A stretch of 64,000 bases of DNA from Taibaiella lutea (GCF_008629695.1 NZ_VWSH01000002.1:465410-529409), one strand, 5' to 3'; counted from the stretch's first letter, positions 15,919 to 24,250 are shown. The notes: generated by a model not told the origin, from the sequence alone. Program-made: numbers and translations.

Positions 15919-17061
15919 ATGGATTTTCAAAAGACCGAAATGCAAACGCAAATCACAGAAATGATACGTGATTTCGCAAACAAACACATTCGCCCTGAAA
16001 TGATGGAATGGGATGAATCTCAAACTTTCCCTGTCGAAGTGTTCCGCAAGTTGGGTGAACTTGGTTTGATGGGCGTGTTGGTACCAACCGAATATGGCGG
16101 TTCCGGCTTAAGTTATTTTGAATATGTAACTGTTGTAAGTGAAATTTCAAAAGTTTGCGGTTCTATCGGTCTTTCCGTTGCGGCTCATAACTCACTTTGT
16201 ACAGGGCATATTTTGTATTTCGGTAATGAAGAACAAAAGAAAAAATACCTTCCCAAGCTGGCAACCGGCGAATGGATCGGCGCATGGGGCCTGACAGAAG
16301 CCAATACAGGAAGCGACGCAGGCAATATGCAATGTGTTGCTACCCGCGATGGTGATGATTGGGTTCTGAACGGAACCAAAAACTGGATTACACACGGTAA
16401 AAGCGGTAACGTAGCTGTAGTATTGGCACGTACCGGCGAACCCCGCACCAAAAATAACGTAACAGCCTTCATCGTTGAACGCGGCACACCGGGTTTCAGC
16501 GCAGGTAAGAAAGAAAATAAATTAGGCATGCGTGCTTCTGAAACCACAGAGCTTGTGTTTGATAACTGCCGTATCTCCGATGCACAACGCATGGGTGAAA
16601 TAGGCGAAGGATTCAAGCAAGCGATGAAAGTATTAGACGGCGGCCGTATCTCTATTGCAGCATTATCTTTAGGTATTGCAAAAGGCGCTTACGAAGCTTC
16701 TTTGAAATACAGTAAAGAGCGTCATCAGTTCGACCAGCCAATCTGTAACTTCCAGGCTATTGCTTTTAAGCTGGCTGATATGGCCGTTAAGATTGAAGGC
16801 GCCGAATTATTGATCTACCAGGCGGCAGATATGAAAAACCGCGGCGTGAAAATGACAAAAGAATCTGCAATGGCTAAATATTATGCTTCTGAAGTTTCTG
16901 TTGAAGTTTCTACCGATGCGGTTCAGATACACGGCGGTTATGGCTATACCAAAGATTTCCCTGTTGAAAAGTACTACCGCGATTCCAAGCTTTGCACTAT
17001 CGGCGAGGGAACTTCCGAAGTTCAGAAACTCGTTATTTCAAGAGACATTTTAAGTATGTAA
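15919..17061 (+). CDS. Acyl-CoA dehydrogenase, short-chain type
   Basis: FAD enzyme of beta-oxidation or branched-chain amino-acid breakdown; 380 residues, the standard length. The family blocks are present: LGLMGVLVPTEYGGSG, GLTEANTGSDAG (flavin and substrate binding), LGMRASETTELVFDNCR, ERHQFDQPI, and QIHGGYGYTKDFPVEKYYRD. The catalytic Glu is Glu363 in IGEGTSEVQ, the position used by short- and medium-chain dehydrogenases. Chain-length specificity cannot be fixed from sequence. It is a single gene with a following terminator. Confidence 0.93.
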   Translation: MDFQKTEMQTQITEMIRDFANKHIRPEMMEWDESQTFPVEVFRKLGELGLMGVLVPTEYGGSGLSYFEYVTVVSEISKVCGSIGLSVAAHNSLCTGHILYFGNEEQKKKYLPKLATGEWIGAWGLTEANTGSDAGNMQCVATRDGDDWVLNGTKNWITHGKSGNVAVVLARTGEPRTKNNVTAFIVERGTPGFSAGKKENKLGMRASETTELVFDNCRISDAQRMGEIGEGFKQAMKVLDGGRISIAALSLGIAKGAYEASLKYSKERHQFDQPICNFQAIAFKLADMAVKIEGAELLIYQAADMKNRGVKMTKESAMAKYYASEVSVEVSTDAVQIHGGYGYTKDFPVEKYYRDSKLCTIGEGTSEVQKLVISRDILSM

Positions 17062-17080
17062 GCATTGAATAAGTTATATG

Positions 17081-17107
17081 AAGCGTCCCGAATGGGGCGC
17101 TTTTTTT
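17081..17107 (+). terminator. Intrinsic terminator after the acyl-CoA dehydrogenase
   Basis: Nine-bp stem with one G-U pair (17081-17089 with 17094-17102), GAAT loop, then seven or more T. Confidence 0.9.
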
Positions 17108-17175
17108 GTTTGATACTGATTGCGCTACAGCCAATATAATGATGTCTGCCTGTTTTTGATTTGTATTGAATTCGT

Positions 17176-17264
17176 AACCTATGAGGTTTTCAAAACCTCA
17201 TAGGTTTACAAAACTTCACAGGTTTTCAAACCTTCACAGGTTTACAAAACTTCACAGGTTTTCA
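17176..17264. repeat. 31-bp palindrome followed by 18-bp tandem repeats
   Basis: 17176-17206 is a perfect palindrome (15-bp arms around one C) built from AACCTATGAGG and its complement. It merges into 18-bp tandem units starting CATAGG or CACAGG at 17199, 17217, 17235 and 17253 (last one partial). Together with the terminator upstream this fills most of the 341-base gap 17062-17402; the remaining 130 bases before the channel gene show nothing distinct. Confidence 0.85.
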
Positions 17265-17402
17265 TTGGCGCCCGAGTAAATAACATCGAGTTACAATTAA
17301 TTCAGCACAAAATACAGACACCTAAAATACATTTTCCGATCCCATCGGTAGTGCCATGAAGGATAATTGGTTATCTTTAGACAATAACAATCGCAATGCT
17401 TA

Positions 17403-18278
17403 ATGTCTCTATTTCGGCTCATACCTGACAAACACGATGTACTGCAGGACCAGAATATACCTGAAGAAAAATATGCTTTAAGGAGAAAAATCTATATTAT
17501 TATCTTTCAGAGCAGCACCCCTGCCGGCAAAGCATTTGATGTCGGGCTGTTCATCCTGATCATTGCCAATATTATCCTGCTGATACTCGAAAGCGTAGCT
17601 TCGCTTGCAGCAAGATACCATGAGCTGTTCCGTTTTCTGAACACTTTTTTCATGATTGTTTTTACAGTCGAATATTTATTGCGGTTGTATTGTGTAAAAA
17701 AGCCGAAGGTTTATGCAAAAAGCTTCTATGGCATCGTTGATTTGCTTTCCGTCATTCCCCCTTATGCCGAATTTTTCCTGCCCAACTGGCACATGCTTAT
17801 GATTATCCGTTCCTTCAGGCTGCTAAGGGTATTCAGGATATTCCGGATGGTCAGGTTTCTGGACGAAAGCAGGTATATGGTCTTATCGCTGGTGCGCAGC
17901 TTCAATAAAATACTCGTCTTCCTTTTCTTTATCGTATTGCTTACCGTTTTTCTGGGCACCCTGATGTATGTACTGGAATATGAGCATAATCCCGGCTTCC
18001 ATAGCATACCGCAAAGCATTTACTGGGCTATCGTAACCATTACAACAGTAGGCTATGGCGATATAGCCCCCATAACTGCTGTCGGAAAGATAGTTGCATC
18101 CTTCATCATGATTTTGGGTTATGCTATCATAGCTGTGCCCACAGGTATTATGTCTGCATCGTTAGTGTCCAAATACAGGGAAATGGATAATGACGATAAA
18201 ACCTGTCCCAATTGTAAGAACAAAAACCATGCTTCGGATGCATTGTTCTGTAAAAAATGTGGCACTAAGCTTGCTTAG
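17403..18278 (+). CDS. Voltage-gated potassium channel with C-terminal zinc ribbon
   Basis: A 291-residue Kv-type channel subunit. Six membrane segments can be placed; S4 carries arginines every third residue (Arg136, 139, 142, 145, 148, 151), so voltage sensing is likely. The pore helix is followed by the selectivity filter TTVGYGD (214-220), diagnostic for K+. After S6 there is a short linker and a zinc-ribbon-like tail with Cys268, Cys271, Cys283 and Cys286. A zinc ribbon is not part of the basic channel architecture and may sense metal or redox state or mediate assembly. No RCK domain. Confidence 0.92.
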   Translation: MSLFRLIPDKHDVLQDQNIPEEKYALRRKIYIIIFQSSTPAGKAFDVGLFILIIANIILLILESVASLAARYHELFRFLNTFFMIVFTVEYLLRLYCVKKPKVYAKSFYGIVDLLSVIPPYAEFFLPNWHMLMIIRSFRLLRVFRIFRMVRFLDESRYMVLSLVRSFNKILVFLFFIVLLTVFLGTLMYVLEYEHNPGFHSIPQSIYWAIVTITTVGYGDIAPITAVGKIVASFIMILGYAIIAVPTGIMSASLVSKYREMDNDDKTCPNCKNKNHASDALFCKKCGTKLA

Positions 18279-18316
18279 ATAGGATACGATTGCATAGCAG
18301 CAGCTTGGTTTTAACC

Positions 18317-18832
18317 TTAAAATGCGAAACCGATGCTGAAACCAAAATAGGGCAGGACCGCAAAATTATTTACGACAAGGTTGGCCTCCCATGTGTAAGT
18401 TACCTGTCTTTTAGCATTTAAATGTCTGAACCCTAATGCCGGAATGTAATTTATATAGGCGTTTTCGGGCTTATCCCGTTTATCCCGGTATTCAATAATC
18501 GCATATAAGGTTACATCTGCTTTACAATAAGTAGCCGATGCACCGATACCAACATAATTTCTATTATGCTTCGATAAAGGTTGCCAATATCTTACACCCA
18601 GTGGCAATGTTAAATACGTTTCTCCGCTCTGAACATAATAGCCTATTCCTCCATTCAACCATAAATTGAAATCGGGCAACACTTTTCGTTCGTACTTTAT
18701 AGACATAAGCAAACCATCACCTAATAATTGATAGTTTACTACGTTTGAATTGGATTGCGCTTGCGTACGTAAACAAAACAACGTACTTGCTGATAGGAGT
18801 GCCAGAAATGAAAGTCTTCTTATTTTTTCCAT
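18317..18832 (-). CDS. Outer-membrane beta-barrel-like protein
   Basis: Not assigned to a specific family. A 171-residue protein with a signal peptide (about 1-25, ending TQAQ) and alternating hydrophobic strands, such as LWLNGGIGYYVQSGETYLTLPLGVRYW and FAVLPYFGFSIGFAF. The terminal Phe fits outer-membrane beta-barrels. It is last in a run of four minus-strand envelope genes (22.4 to 18.3 kb), separated from the next by 37 bases, so co-transcription with 18870-19490 is likely. Confidence 0.65.
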   Translation of the reverse strand: MEKIRRLSFLALLSASTLFCLRTQAQSNSNVVNYQLLGDGLLMSIKYERKVLPDFNLWLNGGIGYYVQSGETYLTLPLGVRYWQPLSKHNRNYVGIGASATYCKADVTLYAIIEYRDKRDKPENAYINYIPALGFRHLNAKRQVTYTWEANLVVNNFAVLPYFGFSIGFAF

Positions 18833-18869
18833 AAATAAATTCTGAGTTTAGCATATGGAGATAATAATC

Positions 18870-19490
18870 TCAATACAGGTAAACGCTTTTGGTTCTTGTT
18901 TGCTGTTCGTTTCCGTTTTTGAATCTGACCTTTATATCAAATTGAATATTAGGGTTGAGCGTAGGTCTTGCATTTAAATAAAGCGGAAAATAATAACCGG
19001 GATAATAGGAATGGGAAGGCTGATTTGAATAAAAATATGCAACAGTGTTCTTCCGTACTTTATTGTTGGTGTAATCGTTATCTACATACACAAAATAGCC
19101 GGTCACATCTTCCCCTGAAAGGTGCTGTTCATCAAAATCGTTAATCGTTGTAATTGTTACAGAAGATACGGAATCGTGGAAGAAGTAATCATCATCTATA
19201 TAACACTTACAGGCATAAGCAGTGTTGACCAATGAAAACGATGGTTCCGCTTTAACGATAGTCCCTATGAAATTCAAATTAATTCCGTAGCTATCATACT
19301 TCATGGAGTCAGTCTCTATCGGCGTGAAGTTAAACGATGTATCGGCCTGAAAGCTATAAATAAGCATGCTTGTGTTAATCTCGCTTACTATTGCGTTGAA
19401 GTTTTCTGTAGGCTCGCAATTACATGTGCATGCACTTACAAAAATGAGTACATAGTATCCTGTCAGAATGAGGAGCAATTTTTTTATCAT
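18870..19490 (-). CDS. Lipoprotein, possibly DUF5034 family
   Basis: A 206-residue exported lipoprotein; the signal ends in VSAC (Cys21) and continues CNCEPTEN. The remainder is beta-rich with several Cys (ACKCYIDDDYF), and an Ile/Thr-rich segment SVSSVTITTINDFDEQHLSGEDVTGYF. The pattern resembles DUF5034 proteins of Bacteroidota, but I cannot confirm this. No function known. It lies between a paralogous lipoprotein gene and the barrel-like gene. Confidence 0.6.
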   Translation of the reverse strand: MIKKLLLILTGYYVLIFVSACTCNCEPTENFNAIVSEINTSMLIYSFQADTSFNFTPIETDSMKYDSYGINLNFIGTIVKAEPSFSLVNTAYACKCYIDDDYFFHDSVSSVTITTINDFDEQHLSGEDVTGYFVYVDNDYTNNKVRKNTVAYFYSNQPSHSYYPGYYFPLYLNARPTLNPNIQFDIKVRFKNGNEQQTRTKSVYLY

Positions 19491-19575
19491 TTTACGAATG
19501 TTTTGATGTGATAGATACAGATCATAACGATCTTGTTTAAGCGTGGCAAAGAATCCTCGAGATTAGTTTTATTGC

Positions 19576-20055
19576 CTATTCCCTGGCATCTAAATAATCT
19601 TGTTCTGTGAAGATGTATTTATGCACATTAGTGTAATTATCATTTTTATCTTTTATTCTGGTGAATTCGTAGCTAATTGTCGAATTCCATAAATTACGTG
19701 GATTATCATAGAGATAATAATTGCCTTTTAAACTATCAGGTACATAAGTATAATGCATCATTTTATATTGATTGTCAAATAATACTAAGGTAGAATCAAC
19801 TGGGCCATTAAATCTGTTCGAAACAAAACCGGGATTTAAGACATCTCCGTCGAAGATACCTTCAGCCAACAAAAAACTATCTCCTTCATTTAATTTAATG
19901 GTATCTGTTGAGTTCACAATTCCATAGATGAATGGCAAAATTGTAATCTTGTGTCCGGAAGAATTGTAAATAGTTGCTGTATAATAGGTCATCTTTTCTT
20001 TTATACAACCAGTTATCACTTGCACAATTAAAATTATACTTATTTTTTTCATCAC
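19576..20055 (-). CDS. Lipoprotein, paralogue of the one at 20190-20675
   Basis: A 159-residue lipoprotein (VITGC, Cys17). It shares ILPF, GDSFL and NST/SSD motifs with its neighbour over the whole length, but the similarity is moderate except in the last 31 residues (YEFTRIKDKNDNYTNVHKY plus EQDYLDA), where 27 are identical. At DNA level 19585-19671 and 20199-20285 differ at only 2 of 87 bases. Upstream lies a 15-codon relic of the metallopeptidase C-terminus, so this gene belongs to the truncated copy of a duplicated peptidase-lipoprotein pair. Function unknown. Confidence 0.7.
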   Translation of the reverse strand: MMKKISIILIVQVITGCIKEKMTYYTATIYNSSGHKITILPFIYGIVNSTDTIKLNEGDSFLLAEGIFDGDVLNPGFVSNRFNGPVDSTLVLFDNQYKMMHYTYVPDSLKGNYYLYDNPRNLWNSTISYEFTRIKDKNDNYTNVHKYIFTEQDYLDARE

Positions 20056-20086
20056 TTAAATAATTAATAACTGTTTAAAGTGGGCT

Positions 20087-20131
20087 TATTTGCGCATCTG
20101 TAACTCCATTGGGCTTATTAGCCTTCAAATA
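20087..20131 (-). pseudogene. Relic of the 3' end of the HExxH metallopeptidase gene
   Basis: Read on the minus strand, these 45 bases encode YLKANKPNGVTDAQI, matching LLKINKPNGVTDAQI near the C-terminus of the peptidase at 20689-22368. It is preceded by an in-frame TAG and has no room for a gene. It sits the same short distance before a lipoprotein gene as the intact peptidase end does, showing that a peptidase-lipoprotein unit was duplicated and one peptidase lost. Confidence 0.75.
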
Positions 20132-20148
20132 CTATAGAACAGAATAAG

Positions 20149-20185
20149 AAACAGGACTGTCCCGAACTTCGGGACAGTCCTGTTT
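20149..20185 (-). terminator. Strong hairpin terminator
   Basis: Perfect 18-bp arms (20149-20166 and 20168-20185), effective loop GAACTTC. It closes the transcript of the peptidase and first lipoprotein genes and separates the two duplicated units; A/T tracts on both ends allow either direction. Confidence 0.88.
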
Positions 20186-20189
20186 ATAT

Positions 20190-20675
20190 CTAATCCTTGG
20201 CATCTAAATAATCTTGTTCTATGAAGAAGTATTTATGCACATTAGTGTAATTATCATTTTTATCTTTTATTCTGGTGAATTCGTAATTATCTCTGTTGAT
20301 AATGTTTCTACCTGATGAAAATGCATAATATTTTTCAGGCAAATTAGACGGTAGAGTAACGAAATGCGATATTTTATAGGCGTTATCAAAAACAACATTA
20401 ATAGAATCGTTTTCACCAACTGCTAAATATTCCGATTCAAAAAAAGGTGTTTTAACTTCTCCTCTCATCCAACCTTCACCTACTAAAAAACTGTCACCAG
20501 CATTTAAAATAACTGAATCAGAAGAATTTACAGCTCCTCCCTTAAATGGAAGAATCATGACAGAGTGTTCTGTACGATTATAAAGTACTGCTATATAATT
20601 GGTGATTTTATCTTTAGCACAACTTGACCATATTATGCTAATAGTTAATAACCTAAAAAATAATTTAATTTTCAT
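20190..20675 (-). CDS. Lipoprotein, paralogue of the one at 19576-20055
   Basis: A 161-residue lipoprotein (IWSSC, Cys19) encoded 13 bases after the metallopeptidase stop and so probably co-translated with it. The N-terminal two thirds (MILPFKGGAVNSSDSVILNAGDSFLVGEG) align loosely with the neighbour paralogue; the last 31 residues are nearly identical. Linkage to the peptidase suggests a partner, inhibitor or chaperone-like role, but that is inference. A terminator follows immediately. Confidence 0.7.
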   Translation of the reverse strand: MKIKLFFRLLTISIIWSSCAKDKITNYIAVLYNRTEHSVMILPFKGGAVNSSDSVILNAGDSFLVGEGWMRGEVKTPFFESEYLAVGENDSINVVFDNAYKISHFVTLPSNLPEKYYAFSSGRNIINRDNYEFTRIKDKNDNYTNVHKYFFIEQDYLDAKD

Positions 20676-20688
20676 AGTTTTTCTTTTT

Positions 20689-22368
20689 TTAATAGCTACT
20701 TAATAGTAAGTCTATTTGTGCATCAGTTACTCCATTGGGTTTATTTATTTTTAAAAGTTCGGACAATGAATTAGGATAGGGCCCGCCGCTGGGATGCGTT
20801 CTCGCTACAAACTTCAGTATAGATGATTCTATGCTTTGCAGCGTATAGCCTGAAACTTGATCATTAACTTGACCAAATAAAGCTACATTCGGAAACCAAA
20901 CCCCATTTTCATTAAAATCATCTATCAAATTTATGAACAAACTGGTGTAATCATTGCCCAGGTTTGCGTTCCAATATTGATAAGCGAATCGGTTAGGATA
21001 TTGTGGCGGGTTAGATGGATCATATTTTCGCTCTCCGTAACCATCGAATGCGCCGGGCGAGGTAGCTACAAGGCCGTTTTCTTTATATTCCATACCGGTA
21101 ACAAACCATTCTACCGCCACACACCAGCTCTCGCGTATCTGGTCGGTAAGATAGACGTAATCTATCGAGCCCAGGTCCATCGTTTTGACATGTGCGGTAT
21201 GCGCCAGCTCATGTATAGTGGTGCTGAAAATTTCATCCGTACCACATTCCGACCCGTTGTTGTGATAGCGCCACACTTTTAGTTTCGGCCATGCAATGTT
21301 GTTTATGCCCGAACCGCCTGTGGCGATTGCATCGGCGCCCACAAGTATTTGCTTGAAAACAGGCCGTGTCGGTCTTTGTAGGCCTCCCACATCGCCATAG
21401 TTATATCGGTATGCCGCGCGGAACATGGTGGCAAACATACGTTCCATGCCGCTTTGTATGTCAATATCGCAATAGGTTCCATTGGCCTGCCTTGCTACGT
21501 AAGCATTGTCAAAAAAGTTCTTCCTGATGGTAAAATCATTTTTCCGCATTTTTACCAGGACGATAGCGTTGCCCGAATACCAGTTGTCAAGCCAGTATTC
21601 TCCGTTGTTGTCCGTAGTGCCGTGGTAAAATGCCATGCCGTTTAATGTAAGGATATCGGCTCCTTTTAATGGTACCATCCGGTTCAGCCTTGTATCAAAT
21701 ACCTGTACAAAACCATCTGAACCGCCGCCACCGCTGTCCATAAGCTGGTCATCTACTCGCTTAAACCTTGTAAACCTGTCGTTGGGTGCATTCATGCCGT
21801 AAGTTTCATACAGCAGTTGCTGTATATAGGTATAATCATCTTCAAGTTCCGGGTCCAGCTCCGGCAGGTACAGCCGGTCAAGAATTTCGAAGTTTATATT
21901 TTCATTAAACCGGAAGCCTGAAGGAAGAGTGGCGTATTGCGGGGTAGGCGTGGATTCGTCCAGCCCCGGCTCGCGGTACCCGTTACCAACTACCTGAATG
22001 TCATAATCCAGCGGGAAGTCAACAAGGTCAAGAGAATTGTCGGACATCAATTCGTTGTATTCATCCTCATTTGCAGGCTTGAATTTTACATACAGGTGCG
22101 TTTCTTTTACCGTAAAAGTCTGTTGGGGGTGAATGCCTTTGGCCGCCAGGCTGCGCTTTCCCTGTTCCATATTGGCAACGGTATATGGGTTTATCAATTT
22201 GTTGCCCAGTACGGTCGGACCGTCATTTGCCGCAGTGCCACCGCCGCTCATAAGCTTTGCTGTTGCAGGTGTTTCGCCGGGTTCGGCAGTATTGCGTTTT
22301 TTACAACCTGCAAGGCTAAGAGCCACAATGCCGCCAATAACTGCGGCACACCATAATTTTTTCCTCAT
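20689..22368 (-). CDS. Putative zinc metallopeptidase, lipoprotein (HExxH)
   Basis: An exported lipoprotein with a gluzincin-like motif. From the ATG at 22368 it has 559 residues and a normal 21-residue signal ending LSLAGC; the ATG at 22419 adds 17 polar residues and a less usual start. In the longer numbering the lipid Cys is 39 and the zinc motif is His403-Glu404-x-x-His407 (TIHELAHTAH), with Glu430 (RESWCVAVEWF) as possible third ligand. Residues 235-300 resemble a carboxypeptidase-regulatory-like beta domain (GADILTLNGMAFYHGTTDNNGEYWL). Substrate unknown. A relic of its 3' end is at 20087-20131. Confidence 0.8.
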   Translation of the reverse strand: MRKKLWCAAVIGGIVALSLAGCKKRNTAEPGETPATAKLMSGGGTAANDGPTVLGNKLINPYTVANMEQGKRSLAAKGIHPQQTFTVKETHLYVKFKPANEDEYNELMSDNSLDLVDFPLDYDIQVVGNGYREPGLDESTPTPQYATLPSGFRFNENINFEILDRLYLPELDPELEDDYTYIQQLLYETYGMNAPNDRFTRFKRVDDQLMDSGGGGSDGFVQVFDTRLNRMVPLKGADILTLNGMAFYHGTTDNNGEYWLDNWYSGNAIVLVKMRKNDFTIRKNFFDNAYVARQANGTYCDIDIQSGMERMFATMFRAAYRYNYGDVGGLQRPTRPVFKQILVGADAIATGGSGINNIAWPKLKVWRYHNNGSECGTDEIFSTTIHELAHTAHVKTMDLGSIDYVYLTDQIRESWCVAVEWFVTGMEYKENGLVATSPGAFDGYGERKYDPSNPPQYPNRFAYQYWNANLGNDYTSLFINLIDDFNENGVWFPNVALFGQVNDQVSGYTLQSIESSILKFVARTHPSGGPYPNSLSELLKINKPNGVTDAQIDLLLSSY

Positions 22369-22829
22369 TCTGAATGTTCGTTTAAAAAGATTAAAAAAAT
22401 CGGTCTTTTTATCCGCCATTATCTCTTCGCAGAATTTGGTTTATTTTTTAAAAAAACAGCCGGCTTTCTAATCTCCAATCCGGAATATGCTCCCCGCATC
22501 CCCTCACTGTTCCGGACTTTGATTAACGAACCGATATTGCTATCTTTTAAATTTTGGTTTTCCAAATGTAACTGTTAAAAAAGTATCATATTGCATAATA
22601 TATTTTTTTAACAGAGATTTTTATTTTAAAAATGCCGAAAATGTTCTCCAAATCCGTTTTTAAAAACATAATGAATGTAAAAAAGATAATAATGTCCCCC
22701 GTTTTTATATTGGTTTTTTAGCATCCGTTTTTTTTGGCATGAAATTTGCCATAGTTATAGATACAGGAATCTCCTGAAATTTTTGGTCCGCGTTCCGAAA
22801 CCTTAACTATAAAAAAATAAAAAATTAAA
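22369..22829. other. Gene-free AT-rich divergent promoter region
   Basis: About 400 bases of AT-rich DNA between divergent genes (the first 50 could be coding if the upstream peptidase start is used). It is rich in T- and A-runs. I see no hairpin, repeat or exact TAnnTTTG; GAAATTTG at 22741-22748 is a weak candidate -7 element for the downstream gene. Confidence 0.5.
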
Positions 22830-23333
22830 ATGGCAAACATTATGCAAAACCGCATTGACGCGGTAATGGCTCCCGATCAGATAAATCAGATCAAAGCGTA
22901 TTTTCAATCTATCATCAACGCATTGCCCGAAAGCGGGAACCTTACGCTCAACGACGACGAAAGGGGCAGCCTTACATCCCTCGATGTGGACAACAAGATC
23001 TTTGTGGAAGACGCCGTAAACGAAATACGCAACAACGGCCAAAACATTATACCTCCTTTTATCAGTGCAGAGCAATTGCAGAACGACCTGACGCTTTTTG
23101 AACAAATGGATGAATTGCGCAGCATACAGAACAATGTTCAGGAATGTATTGAAGCTATACTGCGCATAGCTGCCACAGAAGCTTACGGCGTAAGCAATGC
23201 GGCTTACCAGTTCTTCAAATCGGCTGCTGAGGCAGGCATTCCCAATGCACAAAGCAGCTACGATAAATTAAAGCAGCGTTATAAGCCTAAGGGCGGTAAG
23301 GGTAACGAAGAAAAACCTTTAGAAAATCAATAA
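22830..23333 (+). CDS. Helical protein of unknown function
   Basis: Not recognised. A 167-residue, Asn/Gln/Ala-rich, predicted all-helical protein without signal peptide or membrane segment. It starts MANIMQNRIDAVMAPDQINQI, contains a central helix pair with LQNDLTLFEQMDELRSIQNN, and ends in a basic then acidic tail (KPKGGKGNEEKPLENQ). The composition suggests a soluble cytosolic oligomer. Downstream lies a block of eleven 22-bp tandem repeats, then a small HTH protein gene on the same strand; common transcription is possible but unproven. Confidence 0.6.
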   Translation: MANIMQNRIDAVMAPDQINQIKAYFQSIINALPESGNLTLNDDERGSLTSLDVDNKIFVEDAVNEIRNNGQNIIPPFISAEQLQNDLTLFEQMDELRSIQNNVQECIEAILRIAATEAYGVSNAAYQFFKSAAEAGIPNAQSSYDKLKQRYKPKGGKGNEEKPLENQ

Positions 23334-23398
23334 GAGCATTATTCATTGCATTATTATCAATCAAATACTGATCGGTTTTGTCAATGACAATCTATAAT

Positions 23399-23641
23399 AG
23401 CTGTAAAACACGGTTATTATGACTATGAAACACGGCTATCATGACTATGAAACACGGCTATCATGACTATGAAACACGGTTATTATGACTATGAAACACG
23501 GCTATCATGACTATGAAACACGGTTATTATGACTGTGAAACACGACTATCATGACTGTGAAACACGGCTATCATGACTGTGAAACACGGCTATCATGACT
23601 GTGAAACACGACTATCATGACTGTGAAACAGCGGTATTATA
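23399..23641. repeat. 22-bp tandem repeat array, 11 units
   Basis: Head-to-tail 22-base units of the form GACTATGAAACACGG plus CTATCAT, starting at 23399, 23421, 23443 and every 22 bases to 23619; the last is degenerate. Variants are phased: units 1-5 carry CTATG, units 6-10 CTGTG; the ends alternate between CTATCAT and TTATTAT. There are no spacers, so this is not CRISPR. It occupies most of the 369-base gap 23334-23702; a 22-base period of nearly two helical turns would suit side-by-side protein binding. Confidence 0.95.
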
Positions 23642-23702
23642 GTAAAACGTTGCGATTATAATTAAGAAATAGATTTTCAAGACATCTTATTAAAATGCAT
23701 GT

Positions 23703-24083
23703 ATGGTAAACAGGTCACCTAAATATGTAATGAATCAGGTTGAAAAGCAATTTCCTTCAACCGGCCACATATTGTCAGAGGTTATTAAAAAAAGGAAAAT
23801 AAATATAGCTGCGTTGGCAAGAATATTGCAAAGGAGATATAGTACCGTAAGGTTTTATTTTAAAAACGACAGTATCCAGACTGCTATCCTGTGGGAGATC
23901 AGCCTGATATTAAAGCACAATTTCTTTGCCGATATAGCAGCACAGTTGCCTCCGGATTTTGCCGGTGGTACAAAAAGCGAAGTGCTGGCTGCGAGAGATG
24001 CGGAAATTGCGGAACTGAAACAAACCGTAGCCAGGCTGCAGGGCGAAAAGGACTTGCTGATGCAGGTAATGAAAAATAAGTAA
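23703..24083 (+). CDS. Small HTH and coiled-coil protein
   Basis: A 126-residue protein with a predicted helix-turn-helix at about 24-75 (LSEVIKKRKINIAALARIL, RYSTVRFYFKND, ILWEISLILKHNFFADIA), similar in layout to Xre-like regulators found in Bacteroidota accessory DNA. A linker and a C-terminal coiled coil follow (AARDAEIAELKQTVARLQG, to about 124) that should dimerise it. Placed between the 22-bp repeat array and two structured RNA candidates, it could bind the repeats or regulate the RNAs; this is inference. Confidence 0.65.
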   Translation: MVNRSPKYVMNQVEKQFPSTGHILSEVIKKRKINIAALARILQRRYSTVRFYFKNDSIQTAILWEISLILKHNFFADIAAQLPPDFAGGTKSEVLAARDAEIAELKQTVARLQGEKDLLMQVMKNK

Positions 24084-24120
24084 CAAAAGATTGAAACATG
24101 TTGGCCTGTAATGCATTAAA

Positions 24121-24250
24121 GCCCTTGTGCTGTATCCTGACGGCTGGGTTAGACATAGTGTACCTGCTTTGCTTTTGTCTACAGGTAAATACTCATTGAA
24201 GTAAAGGTACATACAGGGGAGTGGCGGCTGCCAGAGTGCCGCCATTTTTA
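24121..24250 (+). ncRNA. Candidate structured RNA, copy A
   Basis: Copy A of a two-copy element. Helix P1 pairs 24122-24128 (CCCTTGT) with 24213-24219 (ACAGGGG). A conserved 29-base strand (24129-24157) leads into P2, 24158-24164 (GTGTACC) with 24206-24212 (GGTACAT), enclosing a variable loop. P3 pairs 24222-24228 with 24238-24244 around the conserved loop TGCCAGAGT and is followed by TTTTT, so it can act as its own terminator. Compared with copy B, two P2 base pairs change in a compensatory way. No Rfam family was recognised. Confidence 0.65.

Noticed and set aside
17081-17264. tRNA or other known RNA gene
   Set aside because: The hairpins are a terminator and a repeat palindrome; no cloverleaf or T-loop sequence is present.
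22803-23252. 149-residue minus-strand ORF opposite the 167-residue gene
   Set aside because: The plus-strand frame has normal amino-acid composition and start context; the minus frame is Cys/Val/Phe-rich shadow sequence.
23399-23641. Possible CRISPR array
   Set aside because: The 22-bp units are directly head to tail with no spacers and there are no cas genes.
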